Shown here: one piece after another, positions 26,110-34,913 of the stretch
How positions within the stretch are numbered: the first letter of the stretch is position 1
Layout: the number at the start of each line of letters is the position of its first letter
Assembly (NCBI GenBank): GCA_963838885.1
Contig: CAWITB010000021.1
Coordinates: forward strand, 1-64,000
Length of the DNA stretch: 64,000 bases
Direction: 5' to 3'
DNA from: JAICMB01 sp963838885
GTDB taxonomy: Bacteria > Acidobacteriota > Terriglobia > Bryobacterales > Bryobacteraceae
The notes under the pieces: model-generated
The model's database searches: none
What the model saw: the letters and a program-made list of their open reading frames with translations, nothing else
What the model was told of the DNA's origin: nothing
Program-made: the position numbers and the translations under genes

Positions 26110-27639
26110 CTAGCGCATAGCGCTCGCTTCGAGTCGCGCGTCGGGCACGGCGTGGCCAATTGCGAAGTGGTAGACGACCTGTCCGCGGCTCGGCCGGATA
26201 CTGAGATAGCGGTGCACCTCGTCGTCAAAAAAGGCGCCAATGCCCGTCGCCTGCAGTCCCAGCGCCTCGGCCGCGAGGTACATGCGCTGGCCGACCGCCC
26301 CCGCTTCGAAGTGCGCATAGCGGTAACCGCGAGCGCCGTGGGTTGCGGTAATACGCTCCAGATCGGCGATCATTGAGAAGGCCACGCAGGCATTGCCGGC
26401 CAGTTGCTGCCGCAAACTGAGGGCCGCGGCTGGGACGCGTTGATCGCCGGTCTTGATCAGTTCCAACTCGCGGCGCAGCGGCCAATGCCGGTACACGCCC
26501 GCTTCGAGCCCGTCGACGGCATGGGCGTAAATATAAAGCTGAATGCTTGACTCGGCGGGGGGCGCGACCGCGAAATCGGTGCAAAATGGTTGCGCCGCTG
26601 CATCGAGAATCGCCGCGAGTTGGGGCAGGGTGAGGGGCGCCGCGTCTTTGAAATCGAGCGCGGAGCGACGCCCGCGCGCCACCTCGCCGAACCCACGCAG
26701 GGACTGCGCGGCGGGCGGCAGATCAATTATTGCGGAGCCATGTCGCGGGAGTTGCGGCCTGGCGGGGATGTCGAGCATCTCGCATCCGGGGCCGAGTTTG
26801 GCGGGGCCGATTTTGGCGGCCTCGTGCATGCAATCGGTCAGCGGGTATGCTACTTCAGCGTCCGAGAGCGGGTTGGGCGCGCCGTCGAACCAGACCGTTG
26901 CACTGGCATCGGGGCCATGCGTGGGGATCGCGGCGCCGCGCAGTTCGACCAGCAGCATGGGCCATTCATCTTGGCTCAGGCGGCAAATTTGCGCCAGCTT
27001 GTCCTCCGGGAAATTTCCATGAGCAAAGGCTTCGCAGCCCATGGCGCGAGCGGCCAGCGTCACCGCCTGCCAGGCGTGCCCCATGTCGTGCAAGCAATAA
27101 CGATAAGCGCGTTCGCCGTATTTCCAGGCTTCGCGCCAGACGATGCTGGTGAGTAGGAAGACGAGGGGCGAGGAAATTCCGTCCGGCTTCGCCATGAAAT
27201 GTCCGCGGGCGCGCTGTTCCGCCATGTGCGACGAGGGGCGGTAATGGTATAGTCCATCGGGCCACTCCCTAATGCCGCGCGCGATGAAGTGAAATTCGGT
27301 GGGGTGCAGATTTCCGGATGACGGGTTGACGCGCAGCGCGTACTTGTATCCCGTGGACGGGACCCGCTTGGCGGCGCTGATGGCGGCGGAGTAATACAGC
27401 AATTGCGAAAGGAACGCCGCGCCATCCTGGGCGGCGGTGGAGCCGCGGGCGCCTCGAAGCACTTGGATCGCTGGGATGCCGGGCGGGCGTGGATCAGCGG
27501 GGAGATCGAGCAGGGGCACGCCCTCGTAATGACGGAACGGATCGGGCATGTTCGCCCAATCGAGGGTGTGCGGCACCCCGCTCAGCGACCGCATGGTGTG
27601 CTTGGTGGCTTCGTGGTATTCGCGCCAAGTCATCTTCAC
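26110..27639 (-). CDS. SagB-type oxidoreductase with two nitroreductase-like domains
   Basis: A 509-residue flavoprotein-like protein. The first domain (about 45-230) has SQLLYYSAAISA, the SagB-type YALRVNPSSGNLHPTEFHF and DGLYHYRPSSH. The second (about 310-500) has RRSALDFKDAAPLTLPQL, LYIYAHAVDGLEAGVYRH, YAHFEAGAVGQRMYLAAEALGLQATGIGAFFDDE. SagB proteins form azol(in)e rings in peptides, but stand-alone doubled forms are widespread and their substrates are unknown. No precursor peptide or cyclodehydratase (SagC/D) is nearby, so a peptide-maturation role is not supported here. It lies 36 bases downstream of the helicase gene and may be in its operon. Confidence 0.82.
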   Translation of the reverse strand: MKMTWREYHEATKHTMRSLSGVPHTLDWANMPDPFRHYEGVPLLDLPADPRPPGIPAIQVLRGARGSTAAQDGAAFLSQLLYYSAAISAAKRVPSTGYKYALRVNPSSGNLHPTEFHFIARGIREWPDGLYHYRPSSHMAEQRARGHFMAKPDGISSPLVFLLTSIVWREAWKYGERAYRYCLHDMGHAWQAVTLAARAMGCEAFAHGNFPEDKLAQICRLSQDEWPMLLVELRGAAIPTHGPDASATVWFDGAPNPLSDAEVAYPLTDCMHEAAKIGPAKLGPGCEMLDIPARPQLPRHGSAIIDLPPAAQSLRGFGEVARGRRSALDFKDAAPLTLPQLAAILDAAAQPFCTDFAVAPPAESSIQLYIYAHAVDGLEAGVYRHWPLRRELELIKTGDQRVPAAALSLRQQLAGNACVAFSMIADLERITATHGARGYRYAHFEAGAVGQRMYLAAEALGLQATGIGAFFDDEVHRYLSIRPSRGQVVYHFAIGHAVPDARLEASAMR

Positions 27640-27675
27640 CGGCCTACTGGCGAGACGAATTGCGGCCTCGCAGCG

Positions 27676-28902
27676 TTATTTTCCCGCGATTTTGCGGTGG
27701 CGGGAAGCGAATTTTGGGGCGGTGCGCTCGCGCGCATGGGGCGGCATCACAATGACTTTCGTGGCCGGCTGGGGCTCACGCGGCAAGTCTCCGCCTGTCT
27801 CGCGCCGCGTGAATCGCACACTCAGCACGCGCTCTATATTGCGAATTTCGGCGCGCTCGGCTCGCGTGGAGAAGGTAGAAGCGATCCCGCGGGCGCCGCT
27901 CCGGCCGGTTCTTCCCACGCGATGTATGAAGTCCTCCGGCGCTTGCGGCAGATCGTAGTTCACGACGTGCGCGATCCCATCCACGTGGATACCGCGGGCG
28001 GCGACATCGGTTGCCACCAACGCGCGGTAGTGTCCCGTTTTAAAGGCGGCCAAGGCATGGTTACGCTGATTTTGAGTGCGATCGCCATGGATGCATCCGG
28101 CCTTCACGCCGGCGGCGGCCAGCTTGCGCGCGAGCCGGTCGGCGCCCCGCTTGGTGCGCGCAAAGACCAGAAACGACCCTTGTTCCCGGCCCAAAAGCCG
28201 AAGCAGCAGACCGAGCTTGCCTTCCTGCTCTACTTCGTAGTGCAGCAAATCCACTAACTCCACCGGTTTCGCGATCATCCCGACTGAAATGCGCACGGGG
28301 TTTTGGACGTGCGATTCCATCAGTTGCGCGACCGATGGTTCGATGGTGGCGGAGAAAAATAAAGTCTGATGCGCGGCCGGCAAGGCCTTCGAGATGACGC
28401 GAATCGAGGGCAGAAAGCCCATGTCGAGCATACGATCGGCCTCGTCCAAAACGAAAATCCGCACGGCGCCGAGATTGACCAGGTTGCGGTTCAAAAAATC
28501 GTTCAGCCGGCCCGGGGTCGCAATCACTACCTGGGCGCCCGCGCGGATGGCGCGCAGTTGGCGCTCCTCGCTCATGCCGCCCACCACCACGGCCGCGCGC
28601 ATGCCGGTCCCGGCCGCGAGCATGGTGAATGTTTCTTCGATCTGGATTGCGAGCTCGCGAGTAGGACTCAGGACCAGCGCCTGAATGCCGCGGAGATCAC
28701 GGCTGCTCTGAAGACGTTCGATCAGGGGGACGACGAAGGCGAGAGTTTTGCCCGTTCCAGTCTGCGCGGCTACGATAACGTCGCGCCCGGCGAGGGCGGC
28801 GGGAAGGGATCGAGCCTGGACTTCTGTCGGCTGCACAAAGCCGTGCTTTAGTAAGTTGCCCCGCAGCGCGGAGCGGACGGATAATTCCGAGAAGTTATTC
28901 AT
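27676..28902 (-). CDS. rhlE: DEAD-box ATP-dependent RNA helicase, RhlE-like
   Basis: A 408-residue helicase. All core motifs are present: the Q motif near PTEVQARSLP, motif I AQTGTGKT, PTRELAIQ, TPGRL, DEAD (VLDEADRMLDMGF), SAT (FSATIEP), and in domain 2 VFARTKRGADRLA, ATDVAARGIHVDG and HRVGRTGRSG. The short basic C-terminal tail (HARERTAPKF) fits RhlE-type proteins acting in ribosome assembly or mRNA turnover. The start is ATG 28902; the upstream region is shared with a divergent leader carrying a terminator-like hairpin. Confidence 0.92.
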   Translation of the reverse strand: MNNFSELSVRSALRGNLLKHGFVQPTEVQARSLPAALAGRDVIVAAQTGTGKTLAFVVPLIERLQSSRDLRGIQALVLSPTRELAIQIEETFTMLAAGTGMRAAVVVGGMSEERQLRAIRAGAQVVIATPGRLNDFLNRNLVNLGAVRIFVLDEADRMLDMGFLPSIRVISKALPAAHQTLFFSATIEPSVAQLMESHVQNPVRISVGMIAKPVELVDLLHYEVEQEGKLGLLLRLLGREQGSFLVFARTKRGADRLARKLAAAGVKAGCIHGDRTQNQRNHALAAFKTGHYRALVATDVAARGIHVDGIAHVVNYDLPQAPEDFIHRVGRTGRSGARGIASTFSTRAERAEIRNIERVLSVRFTRRETGGDLPREPQPATKVIVMPPHARERTAPKFASRHRKIAGK

Positions 28903-29055
28903 TCGAATTTAACGGGAAGAAAATCAGCGAGCCGGATGACGTGAGGTTTTGCGACTAACTTCTTGCCTAGTATAGCACTACTGGACCGGCCTGAAGGGGT
29001 GCGGAAGGATTTTTAACTTCGAAGTAACTTATCCTCCGGCTAGCGGTCTAATTTC

Positions 29056-29083
29056 CGAAGGTTGTTTCGCAACCTTCGTTTTT
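29056..29083 (+). terminator. Intrinsic-terminator-like hairpin in the 5' leader of the glycine-zipper gene
   Basis: A perfect 9-base stem, CGAAGGTTG (29056-29064) with CAACCTTCG (29070-29078), loop TTTCG, then TTTTT (29079-29083). It is 17 bases upstream of ATG 29101. No plus-strand gene lies upstream (the helicase is divergent), so it terminates a short leader or sRNA or acts as an attenuator. A possible promoter is TTGCGA, 16 bases, TATAGC near 28957-28985. Confidence 0.7.
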
Positions 29084-29100
29084 CAACAAGGAGCCTTTTC

Positions 29101-29694
29101 ATGGCAGGAAAGAATACCGCTGTTTTCGGAATATATAAAACCGCTGCGCAGGCGGAAAGCGCAGTCGATCGCCTCTTGGCGGCAGGGTTTTCCAACAACG
29201 ACATCTCAGTCTTACTTCCGGACAGCCAGAGTTCAAAAGACTTTGCGCACCAGAAGAATACCAAGGCTCCCGAAGGCACGACGACCGGCGTCACGGCCGG
29301 TGGAGCGATCGGTGGCACGCTCGGATTACTGGCTGGGATTGGAGCGCTCGCGATCCCGGGCCTCGGGCCCTTCATTGCCGCTGGACCGATCATGGGCGCG
29401 CTCGCCGGGCTCGGCGTCGGGGGGACAGTGGGCGGCATTATCGGAGCCTTGGTCGGCATGGGCATCCCGGAGTACGAAGCGAAGCGTTACGAAGGGCGGC
29501 TGAAAGAGGGTGGCGTTCTGCTCTCGGTTCATTGCGAAACATCCGACGAGATTTCGCGCGCTGAGGACCTTTTAAAGCAGACCGGCGCGGAGGATATTTC
29601 TTCGGCCGGCGAGAAGGGCGTCGGCAAACACGAGGCCGCGGCCGGACAGAGACACTATTCCGCCGAATATCCGGAGGGGAAGATCGTTCCTTAG
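29101..29694 (+). CDS. Glycine-zipper membrane/stress protein (general stress protein 17M-like N-terminus)
   Basis: A 197-residue protein. The N-terminal ferredoxin-like module (TAVFGIYKTAAQAESAVDRLLAAGFSNNDISVLLPD) resembles the flexible domain of general stress protein 17M. A long Gly/Ala-rich hydrophobic zipper follows (about 68-125: repeated GGxxG in GGAIGGTLGLLAGIGAL and GVGGTVGGIIGALVGMG). The C-terminal half repeats the alpha/beta module (GVLLSVHCETSDEISRAEDLLKQTGAEDI). The start is ATG 29101 behind AAGGAG; the longer frame from 29062 overlaps the hairpin. Role is unknown; membrane insertion and stress induction are inferred. Confidence 0.8.
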   Translation: MAGKNTAVFGIYKTAAQAESAVDRLLAAGFSNNDISVLLPDSQSSKDFAHQKNTKAPEGTTTGVTAGGAIGGTLGLLAGIGALAIPGLGPFIAAGPIMGALAGLGVGGTVGGIIGALVGMGIPEYEAKRYEGRLKEGGVLLSVHCETSDEISRAEDLLKQTGAEDISSAGEKGVGKHEAAAGQRHYSAEYPEGKIVP

Positions 29695-29716
29695 GCTCGG
29701 CTATGATCGTTAGATA

Positions 29717-30847
29717 GTGCGATGGTTCACGTTTAAGTCCGTGAGGATGGGAGGCGGGGGCTTTGTTCTTTGGCTGCTCTGCGGCGCCACCATCCTCGCG
29801 GCGGCTGAAGACGTGACCCCGGGCGATTGGAACAGCAAAGCCGCGGCCGCTTATCTGGACCAAAGGGCGCAGTGGTGGAGTGGGTGGCCGCCCGCTGCCC
29901 GCGATCGCGAAACCTTCTGCATCTCCTGTCATACATCCCTGCCGTATGCGTTGGCTAGGCCCGGCCTGCGGGCTGTACTCGGGGAACAGGGTGTTTCCCC
30001 GATCGAACGCCGCATCCTGGAGAACGTCGTTAAGCGCGCACGCCTGTGGCCGGAACTTCAACCGTTGTATACGGACGAGAAGAGCGGGGCGGGCAAATCC
30101 GCAGAATCGCGGGGCACGGAAGCGGTGCTCAACGCTGTCATTCTGACTGCTTATGGCGCGCCGGAGAGCGATCTCGGCGAGGATGCGCAGCAGGCCTTAA
30201 ACAACATGTGGGCGCTGCAATTGAAGAGCGGGGACAACAAAGGCGCGCTGCCCTGGATGAACTTTCATTACGAGCCGTGGGAGGCCGCCGATTCGCAATA
30301 CTGGGGCGCGACGCTGGCCGCCATCGCCGCCGGGACTGCGCCGGAGCAATATCGCTCTTCTCCGGAGGTTCGCCGCAATCTGGAATTACTCGCCGCCTAT
30401 CTTGATCGCAGAGAAGCGGAACAATCCCCGCTGAACCGTCTCGCGCTGCTGTGGGCTTCCGTGAGGTTACCGGCATTGCTGCCGCGAGACGGGCGCAAGT
30501 CGATCATAGACGAGCTTTTCGCGAAGCAGCGCCAGGACGGCGGCTGGAGCGCGTCATCCCTCACCACCGCGGCGTGGAAGCGCAGGGACGGAACGCCATT
30601 AGACACCAACAGCGACGGGTATGCCACCGGTCTGGTGGCGTTCGTTCTGCAACAGGCCGGCATTTCCCGCGAGCAGCCGCAGGTGAGGCGCGCGCTATCC
30701 TGGCTGGTCCAAAATCAAGACAAAAACACAGGCTCGTGGCCGGCGTTGTCATTGAATAAGCGGCGAGACCCGGCTTCGGATGTGGGGCGCTTCATGAGCG
30801 ACGCCGCGACCGCCTATGCGGTCTTGGCGCTCACGGGCGCACGGTAA
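29717..30847 (+). CDS. Secreted terpene-cyclase-like (alpha/alpha toroid) protein with a CXXCH heme motif
   Basis: A 376-residue exported protein with an N-terminal hydrophobic signal (FVLWLLCGATILAAAED). It has a single heme-c type motif, CISCH, near residue 71, followed by TSLPYALARP. The remainder carries squalene/oxidosqualene-cyclase type repeats, e.g. LFAKQRQDGGWSASS, SDGYATGLVAFVLQQAG and LVQNQDKNTGSWPA. The acidic DxDD of true cyclases is not seen, so terpene cyclisation is unlikely; a role as a periplasmic cytochrome-like or carbohydrate-facing protein is only a guess. The GTG at 29717 is taken, but the ATG at 29747 is also possible. It follows the glycine-zipper gene by 22 bases. 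Confidence 0.75.
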   Translation: MRWFTFKSVRMGGGGFVLWLLCGATILAAAEDVTPGDWNSKAAAAYLDQRAQWWSGWPPAARDRETFCISCHTSLPYALARPGLRAVLGEQGVSPIERRILENVVKRARLWPELQPLYTDEKSGAGKSAESRGTEAVLNAVILTAYGAPESDLGEDAQQALNNMWALQLKSGDNKGALPWMNFHYEPWEAADSQYWGATLAAIAAGTAPEQYRSSPEVRRNLELLAAYLDRREAEQSPLNRLALLWASVRLPALLPRDGRKSIIDELFAKQRQDGGWSASSLTTAAWKRRDGTPLDTNSDGYATGLVAFVLQQAGISREQPQVRRALSWLVQNQDKNTGSWPALSLNKRRDPASDVGRFMSDAATAYAVLALTGAR

Positions 30848-31081
30848 AGCTAGAGTGCCCGCCGACGCGGTTAGCGCCTAATTTTCTCTGCATTCAGCGC
30901 GCGATTGGGAGCTTTTCAAGGGGAATTGGGGACGATCGCGCAAACTCGGCTGCACTGCGTCGAGAAAAGCATCGCCGCTCGGGGTTATCAGGAAAACAGG
31001 AAATCGACGGGGACAGAAAGGCCGGGCATCACGTCGCCTCCCTCGAGGCTCTCGCCGCTTCTCAGTGGACACAATTCTGTC

Positions 31082-31393
31082 TTACAAACCCTTCGACTCG
31101 GACTGCGGCGGCTGCCGGTCCAGCATCTTCTTAATCGCCTGAAGAGTTTCATCCACGCGAAGCTGACTGTCAATCAATATCTGAATACGCTCTTCGTGCG
31201 CATCGACCTACCTGGCAAGCTCGGCGACCGTATTCGTCAACTCGGCAACGGTATCGGTCATGATCATTTGCGCGGTCAGGAATTGCTTCTGCGAGATCAC
31301 GAGCCGTTCATGACCATCGATCAACGCCTCGATAGCGCGCTCGATCCGATCAATCCGGATCGGGCTGTTGTGGCCAAGCAATTCCTCAGCCAT
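31082..31393 (-). pseudogene. Small coiled-coil protein with in-frame amber stop
   Basis: From ATG 31393 the frame gives MAEELLGHNSPIRIDRIERA and a heptad-rich helix ending VAELTNTVAELAR. A TAG at 31208-31210 interrupts it, and the same frame continues VDAHEERIQILIDSQLRVDETLQAIKKMLDRQ to a stop at 31082. Replacing TAG by CAG (Gln) restores one 103-residue coiled coil. The partner is unknown. The uninterrupted helical pattern on both sides suggests a single recent nonsense change, a sequencing error, or stop readthrough. Confidence 0.55.
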
Positions 31394-31439
31394 GATCCTA
31401 TGTTAATTCTTGACTCGGGGGAGGCTGCCGCAGGCCCGG

Positions 31440-31560
31440 CACCCTCGTAATCGCTCCAGCAAGCGCGGCAACGGTATCGTCATAACGATCCGCGCCGCGC
31501 GCTCGATGCGATCGATCTGGCACGGAGTATTATGATTGTTGCCTCTTTCCGCCCTAACTC
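31440..31560 (-). pseudogene. Decayed tandem copy of the coiled-coil gene
   Basis: On the minus strand NNHNTPCQIDRIERAARIVM aligns with the HNSPIRIDRIERAIEAL start of the neighbouring gene. After a frameshift DTVAALAGAITR matches its DTVAELTNTVAEL segment. No full ORF remains. Confidence 0.5.
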
Positions 31561-31578
31561 ATCTTAAAGACCAGCCGG

Positions 31579-33009
31579 TTACACACCTAGCCGCGCCAGC
31601 GCCGCCTGCACCTGCGGGTCCCGCTGCGCCTCGATCTCATCTCCCCTTTCGACGCTCACGCCCTGGTTGAGAATCTCCTGAGTCAAGCGGTTCTGAATCC
31701 AGGCCCGTTCGCTCGACCATTCTCCCACCGGCGGCTCGATCCCGCGCTCGGCCGCGAATACTTCAAAGCGATCGAGAATCTGCGAAGTTACTTCAAACGC
31801 ATCGTCAATTTTGTGCTGCCGGATGTAGTCCGTCGCGAACGACGTTAAGGCGCCGCTCGCATCGAGCGCGAGCCGTAAGCGCGTCGGCGCTTCGGGCTGC
31901 ACAACCAAATCAGGCTGTATTCCTCCACCGCCCAGCACAACGCGCCCTGCATCGGTCTTGTACTCGCGCTCGGTCCGTTGAACTTCGAGTTGCCCACTGC
32001 GCAGAGGCTTTTGAATCGAGCGTCCGCTGGGCGTGTAATAAAATGCCGTAGTCAATGCCAACGCCGTATTGCCGGTCAGCGTGAAGACATTTTGCACCAG
32101 CCCTTTCCCGTAGCTCGGAAGTCCCACGACAATCGCGCGATCGTGGTCTTGCAGCGCGCCCGTCAAAATTTCGGACGCGCTCGCGGTTTTTCCGTTGATC
32201 AACACCGTCACCGGGAATTTATACGGATGAGCGATGGCGGGAACATTGGCGCTTTCCTCCTTAATCGCCCTCCCCTTCACGCTCAAAATCACCTGCCCAG
32301 GTTTTAAGAACAGCGCCGCCGCTTCGATCGCCGCCTGCACCACGCCGCCGGGATTGTTTCTTAAATCGAGGACCAACCCATTGAGCTTATCGCCGCCCAG
32401 TTTCTCAATCGCATCCTTCAATTGCCGCCCGGTCTTGGGGTCCCAGCTCTCCACGCGAATGTAGCCCACATTGGGCTTAAGGAAAAAAGACCGGTCCACG
32501 CTGGCGGTGTCCACCAACTCGGGCTTGAGCGTGAACTCCATAAGGCGCGCATCTCCCGGCCGCCGCACTACCAGGTACGCCGTCTGCTGCCGCGCCGAGC
32601 CGAGAAACTGCATCAACTGCTCGGCGTCCAGCCTGTTCAGCGCAACATTATTGATCGCCAGAATCTCGTCTCCCGGCGTCAGTCCCGCCTTTGCCGACGG
32701 CGTGCCCGCCATGGCTTGCAACACGATCACCCGTCCGGGCAGGATCGACACCACGCTCCCGAAACCCTTCTGCTCGGAATGTTCCATCTCCTTGAGCTGC
32801 TCGTATTGCGTGGGATCGAAGAACACCGAGTGCGGGTCGAGCCGCTGCAGCATTCCCGGAATCGCTCCCTGATACACAGCGTCGGCGGTGTTGACTGGAT
32901 CGGCCGCGCGCTGCTCCACGATCGCGAGCACCGCGGTAAACTTCTTCAGCGTGGCCGCCATATCGTCCGCCGCGGGAGCCTGAAAAAACAGAAAAAACGG
33001 AAAAATCAC
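31579..33009 (-). CDS. S41-family C-terminal processing protease (CtpA-like)
   Basis: A 476-residue exported protease with a hydrophobic N-terminus (MIFPFFLFFQAPA). A helical region and LDPHSVFFDP precede a PDZ domain (about 85-165; SAKAGLTPGDEILAINN) and the S41 catalytic domain. The catalytic serine is in LINGKTASASEIL and the lysine in SYGKGLVQ; GYIRVESWDPKTGRQL and LDLRNNPGG are family landmarks. Substrate is unknown. The GTG or ATG start overlaps the stop of ddl by 4 bases, so it is the last gene of the five-gene operon and may trim peptidoglycan-linked or envelope proteins (inference). Confidence 0.9.
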   Translation of the reverse strand: MIFPFFLFFQAPAADDMAATLKKFTAVLAIVEQRAADPVNTADAVYQGAIPGMLQRLDPHSVFFDPTQYEQLKEMEHSEQKGFGSVVSILPGRVIVLQAMAGTPSAKAGLTPGDEILAINNVALNRLDAEQLMQFLGSARQQTAYLVVRRPGDARLMEFTLKPELVDTASVDRSFFLKPNVGYIRVESWDPKTGRQLKDAIEKLGGDKLNGLVLDLRNNPGGVVQAAIEAAALFLKPGQVILSVKGRAIKEESANVPAIAHPYKFPVTVLINGKTASASEILTGALQDHDRAIVVGLPSYGKGLVQNVFTLTGNTALALTTAFYYTPSGRSIQKPLRSGQLEVQRTEREYKTDAGRVVLGGGGIQPDLVVQPEAPTRLRLALDASGALTSFATDYIRQHKIDDAFEVTSQILDRFEVFAAERGIEPPVGEWSSERAWIQNRLTQEILNQGVSVERGDEIEAQRDPQVQAALARLGV

Positions 33010-33980
33010 CTGGCGTACCGCAGACTTCTCTTAACTTCGGCGCGCTCCAGCGCGAGTTCGATCAATCGATCGACCAGCCTGGGCATCGGCAGCCCGCAAT
33101 GCTCCCACATCCTGGGATACATGCTGATGGAAGTGAACCCGGGAATGGTATTGAGCTCGTTGATGTATAAATTGCCCGTGGCGTTCTCGAGTAAAAAATC
33201 GACCCGCGCCATTCCTTCGCATTCCACCGCGCGATAACATTCCACCGCAAGCCTCCGGATCTCAGCCGTTTGCTCCGCCGCCAGATCGGCCGGAAGCGCC
33301 GTTTGCGCCGTGTCCAGAATGTATTTGTCCTCGTAATCGTAAAACTCCCGCGAGGGAAGAATTTCGCAGGGGATCGCCGCCTTCGGATTATTGTTTCCAA
33401 GCACCGCGCACTCGAATTCGCGGCCCACAATAGCGCGCTCCAGTAAAATCTTGCGGTCAAACTTAAACGCCAGATCGATCGCCGCCCGCAGTTCCTCGCA
33501 CGTCCGAGCCTTTGAAATACCGACTGAAGATCCCAAATTAGCGGGCTTCACGAAGGTTGGATATCCCCACGGCGCGCATCCCTCGGGCAGCTCCTCGCCG
33601 CGACGCAGCGCCATATACTCCACGACCGGCAACCCGCGTTCTTTCGCAAGCCTCTTCATCACCTCTTTGTCCATCGCCACCGACGACGCGAGCACGCCCG
33701 CGCCAACGTACGGGAGTTCCGCCAGATCGAGCAGGCCCTGCACCGTCCCGTCCTCGCCGAAGGTGCCGTGCAGCACCGGAAACACGACGTCGATTTCGGG
33801 ATTTGCGTTCGGCTCCGGCGCAATGGGGCGCGGTCTCCACTTCCCCTCCCTCGAAATGACGTAATGGATCACCTTGTATTTATCGGGATCGAGCGCCTCG
33901 ATGATGGACTTGGCGGAGCGCAGCGAAATGTCATGTTCGCCGCTGCGGCCTCCATAAATTACCGCCACGCGGAGCTTCAT
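33006..33980 (-). CDS. ddl: D-alanine--D-alanine ligase
   Basis: A 324-residue ATP-grasp ligase making D-Ala-D-Ala for peptidoglycan. N-terminal motif YGGRSGEHDISLRSA, HGTFGEDGTVQGLLDLAELPYVGAGVLASSVAMDK, ATP-binding FVKPANLGSSVGISKA, and metal/substrate residues in ARVDFLLE ... YINELNTIPGFTSISMYP are all present. It overlaps the S41 gene downstream and starts 3 bases after the arginase-family stop, so the genes are coupled. Length and motifs are fully normal. Confidence 0.95.
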   Translation of the reverse strand: MKLRVAVIYGGRSGEHDISLRSAKSIIEALDPDKYKVIHYVISREGKWRPRPIAPEPNANPEIDVVFPVLHGTFGEDGTVQGLLDLAELPYVGAGVLASSVAMDKEVMKRLAKERGLPVVEYMALRRGEELPEGCAPWGYPTFVKPANLGSSVGISKARTCEELRAAIDLAFKFDRKILLERAIVGREFECAVLGNNNPKAAIPCEILPSREFYDYEDKYILDTAQTALPADLAAEQTAEIRRLAVECYRAVECEGMARVDFLLENATGNLYINELNTIPGFTSISMYPRMWEHCGLPMPRLVDRLIELALERAEVKRSLRYAR

Positions 33981-33983
33981 TAA

Positions 33984-34913
33984 TTACAGAATGCCCTTTC
34001 CCATGGCGGACATGATTAATTCGACGGCCAACGCCGCGGTGCGGTTGCTTTCGTCGATCACGGGGTTCACTTCAACCACCTCCATCGCGCGCATCCCGCC
34101 GCTGTCGCACATGGTTTCCATCGCAAGATGGGCTTCACGATACGTCAATCCGCCGCGAACCGGAGTACCGACCCCCGGCGCCTCCTGCGGATCTAAGGCG
34201 TCCATGTCGAGCGATAAATGGAAACCCGCCGCGCCGTCCGAAGCGATGCGAATTGCCTCCTCCAGAATCGTGCCCAAGCCGCGCTCGTCGATCTGCCGCA
34301 TGGTGAACGCGCGCACGCCGGAGTCCTGCACGTTGCGCCGCTCGGCGTCATCGACGGAGCGCAGCCCGACGATCGCGATGTTCTTCGCTTCGACCTTGGG
34401 AGCATACCCGAAGATTCCAGTCAGCTCCGGCGGCCCTAAGCCCGCGCAGCACGCCAGCGGCATGCCGTGTACGTTGCCGCTGGGGCTCGAATCCGGCGTA
34501 TTCATGTCCGCGTGCGCGTCGATCCAGATCACGCCGATCTTCTCGCTCCGCTCGCGATAAAAGTGCGACAGCCCGGAGACGGTTCCCACGGCTATGGAAT
34601 GGTCGCCCCCCAGTACCAGTGGAAACGCGCCGCGTTGCAGCGCGCTTTCGACCAACTCCGCCAAACGCGTGCAGGTATCCGTGATCTGAGTCAGATATTT
34701 CGCGTTCGCGGGGCCTTCTGGATGAGATTCCGCTTGCGCCACTGGAACATTACCAAGGTCCGCTACATCGTAGCCGAGGGATGCCAGGCGCGCGTTCAGA
34801 TTTGCCACGCGCACCGCGGAAGGCCCCATATCGACGCCGCGCCGCCCCGCGCCCAGATCGAGCGGCGCGCCCACGATCGCCACTTTGCCGGCAATCGCCG
34901 CCTCGCAGCTCAA
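33984..34913 (-). CDS. Arginase/agmatinase/formiminoglutamase family ureohydrolase
   Basis: A 309-residue binuclear manganese enzyme. Metal-binding motifs are GGDHSIAVG, WIDAHADMNTP and SLDMDALDPQEAPG, and the end has VVEVNPVIDESNRTA, as in true arginases (RocF type), giving urea and ornithine from arginine. SGNVHGMPL in the substrate loop also supports arginase. It starts at a TTG whose bases overlap the upstream stop (TTGA at 34910-34913), consistent with strong translational coupling in the operon. Confidence 0.88.
   Translation of the reverse strand: MSCEAAIAGKVAIVGAPLDLGAGRRGVDMGPSAVRVANLNARLASLGYDVADLGNVPVAQAESHPEGPANAKYLTQITDTCTRLAELVESALQRGAFPLVLGGDHSIAVGTVSGLSHFYRERSEKIGVIWIDAHADMNTPDSSPSGNVHGMPLACCAGLGPPELTGIFGYAPKVEAKNIAIVGLRSVDDAERRNVQDSGVRAFTMRQIDERGLGTILEEAIRIASDGAAGFHLSLDMDALDPQEAPGVGTPVRGGLTYREAHLAMETMCDSGGMRAMEVVEVNPVIDESNRTAALAVELIMSAMGKGIL

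Noticed and set aside
26110..27639. Azoline-peptide (RiPP) biosynthetic cluster
   Set aside because: The SagB-type protein has no precursor peptide, SagC/SagD or transporter nearby.
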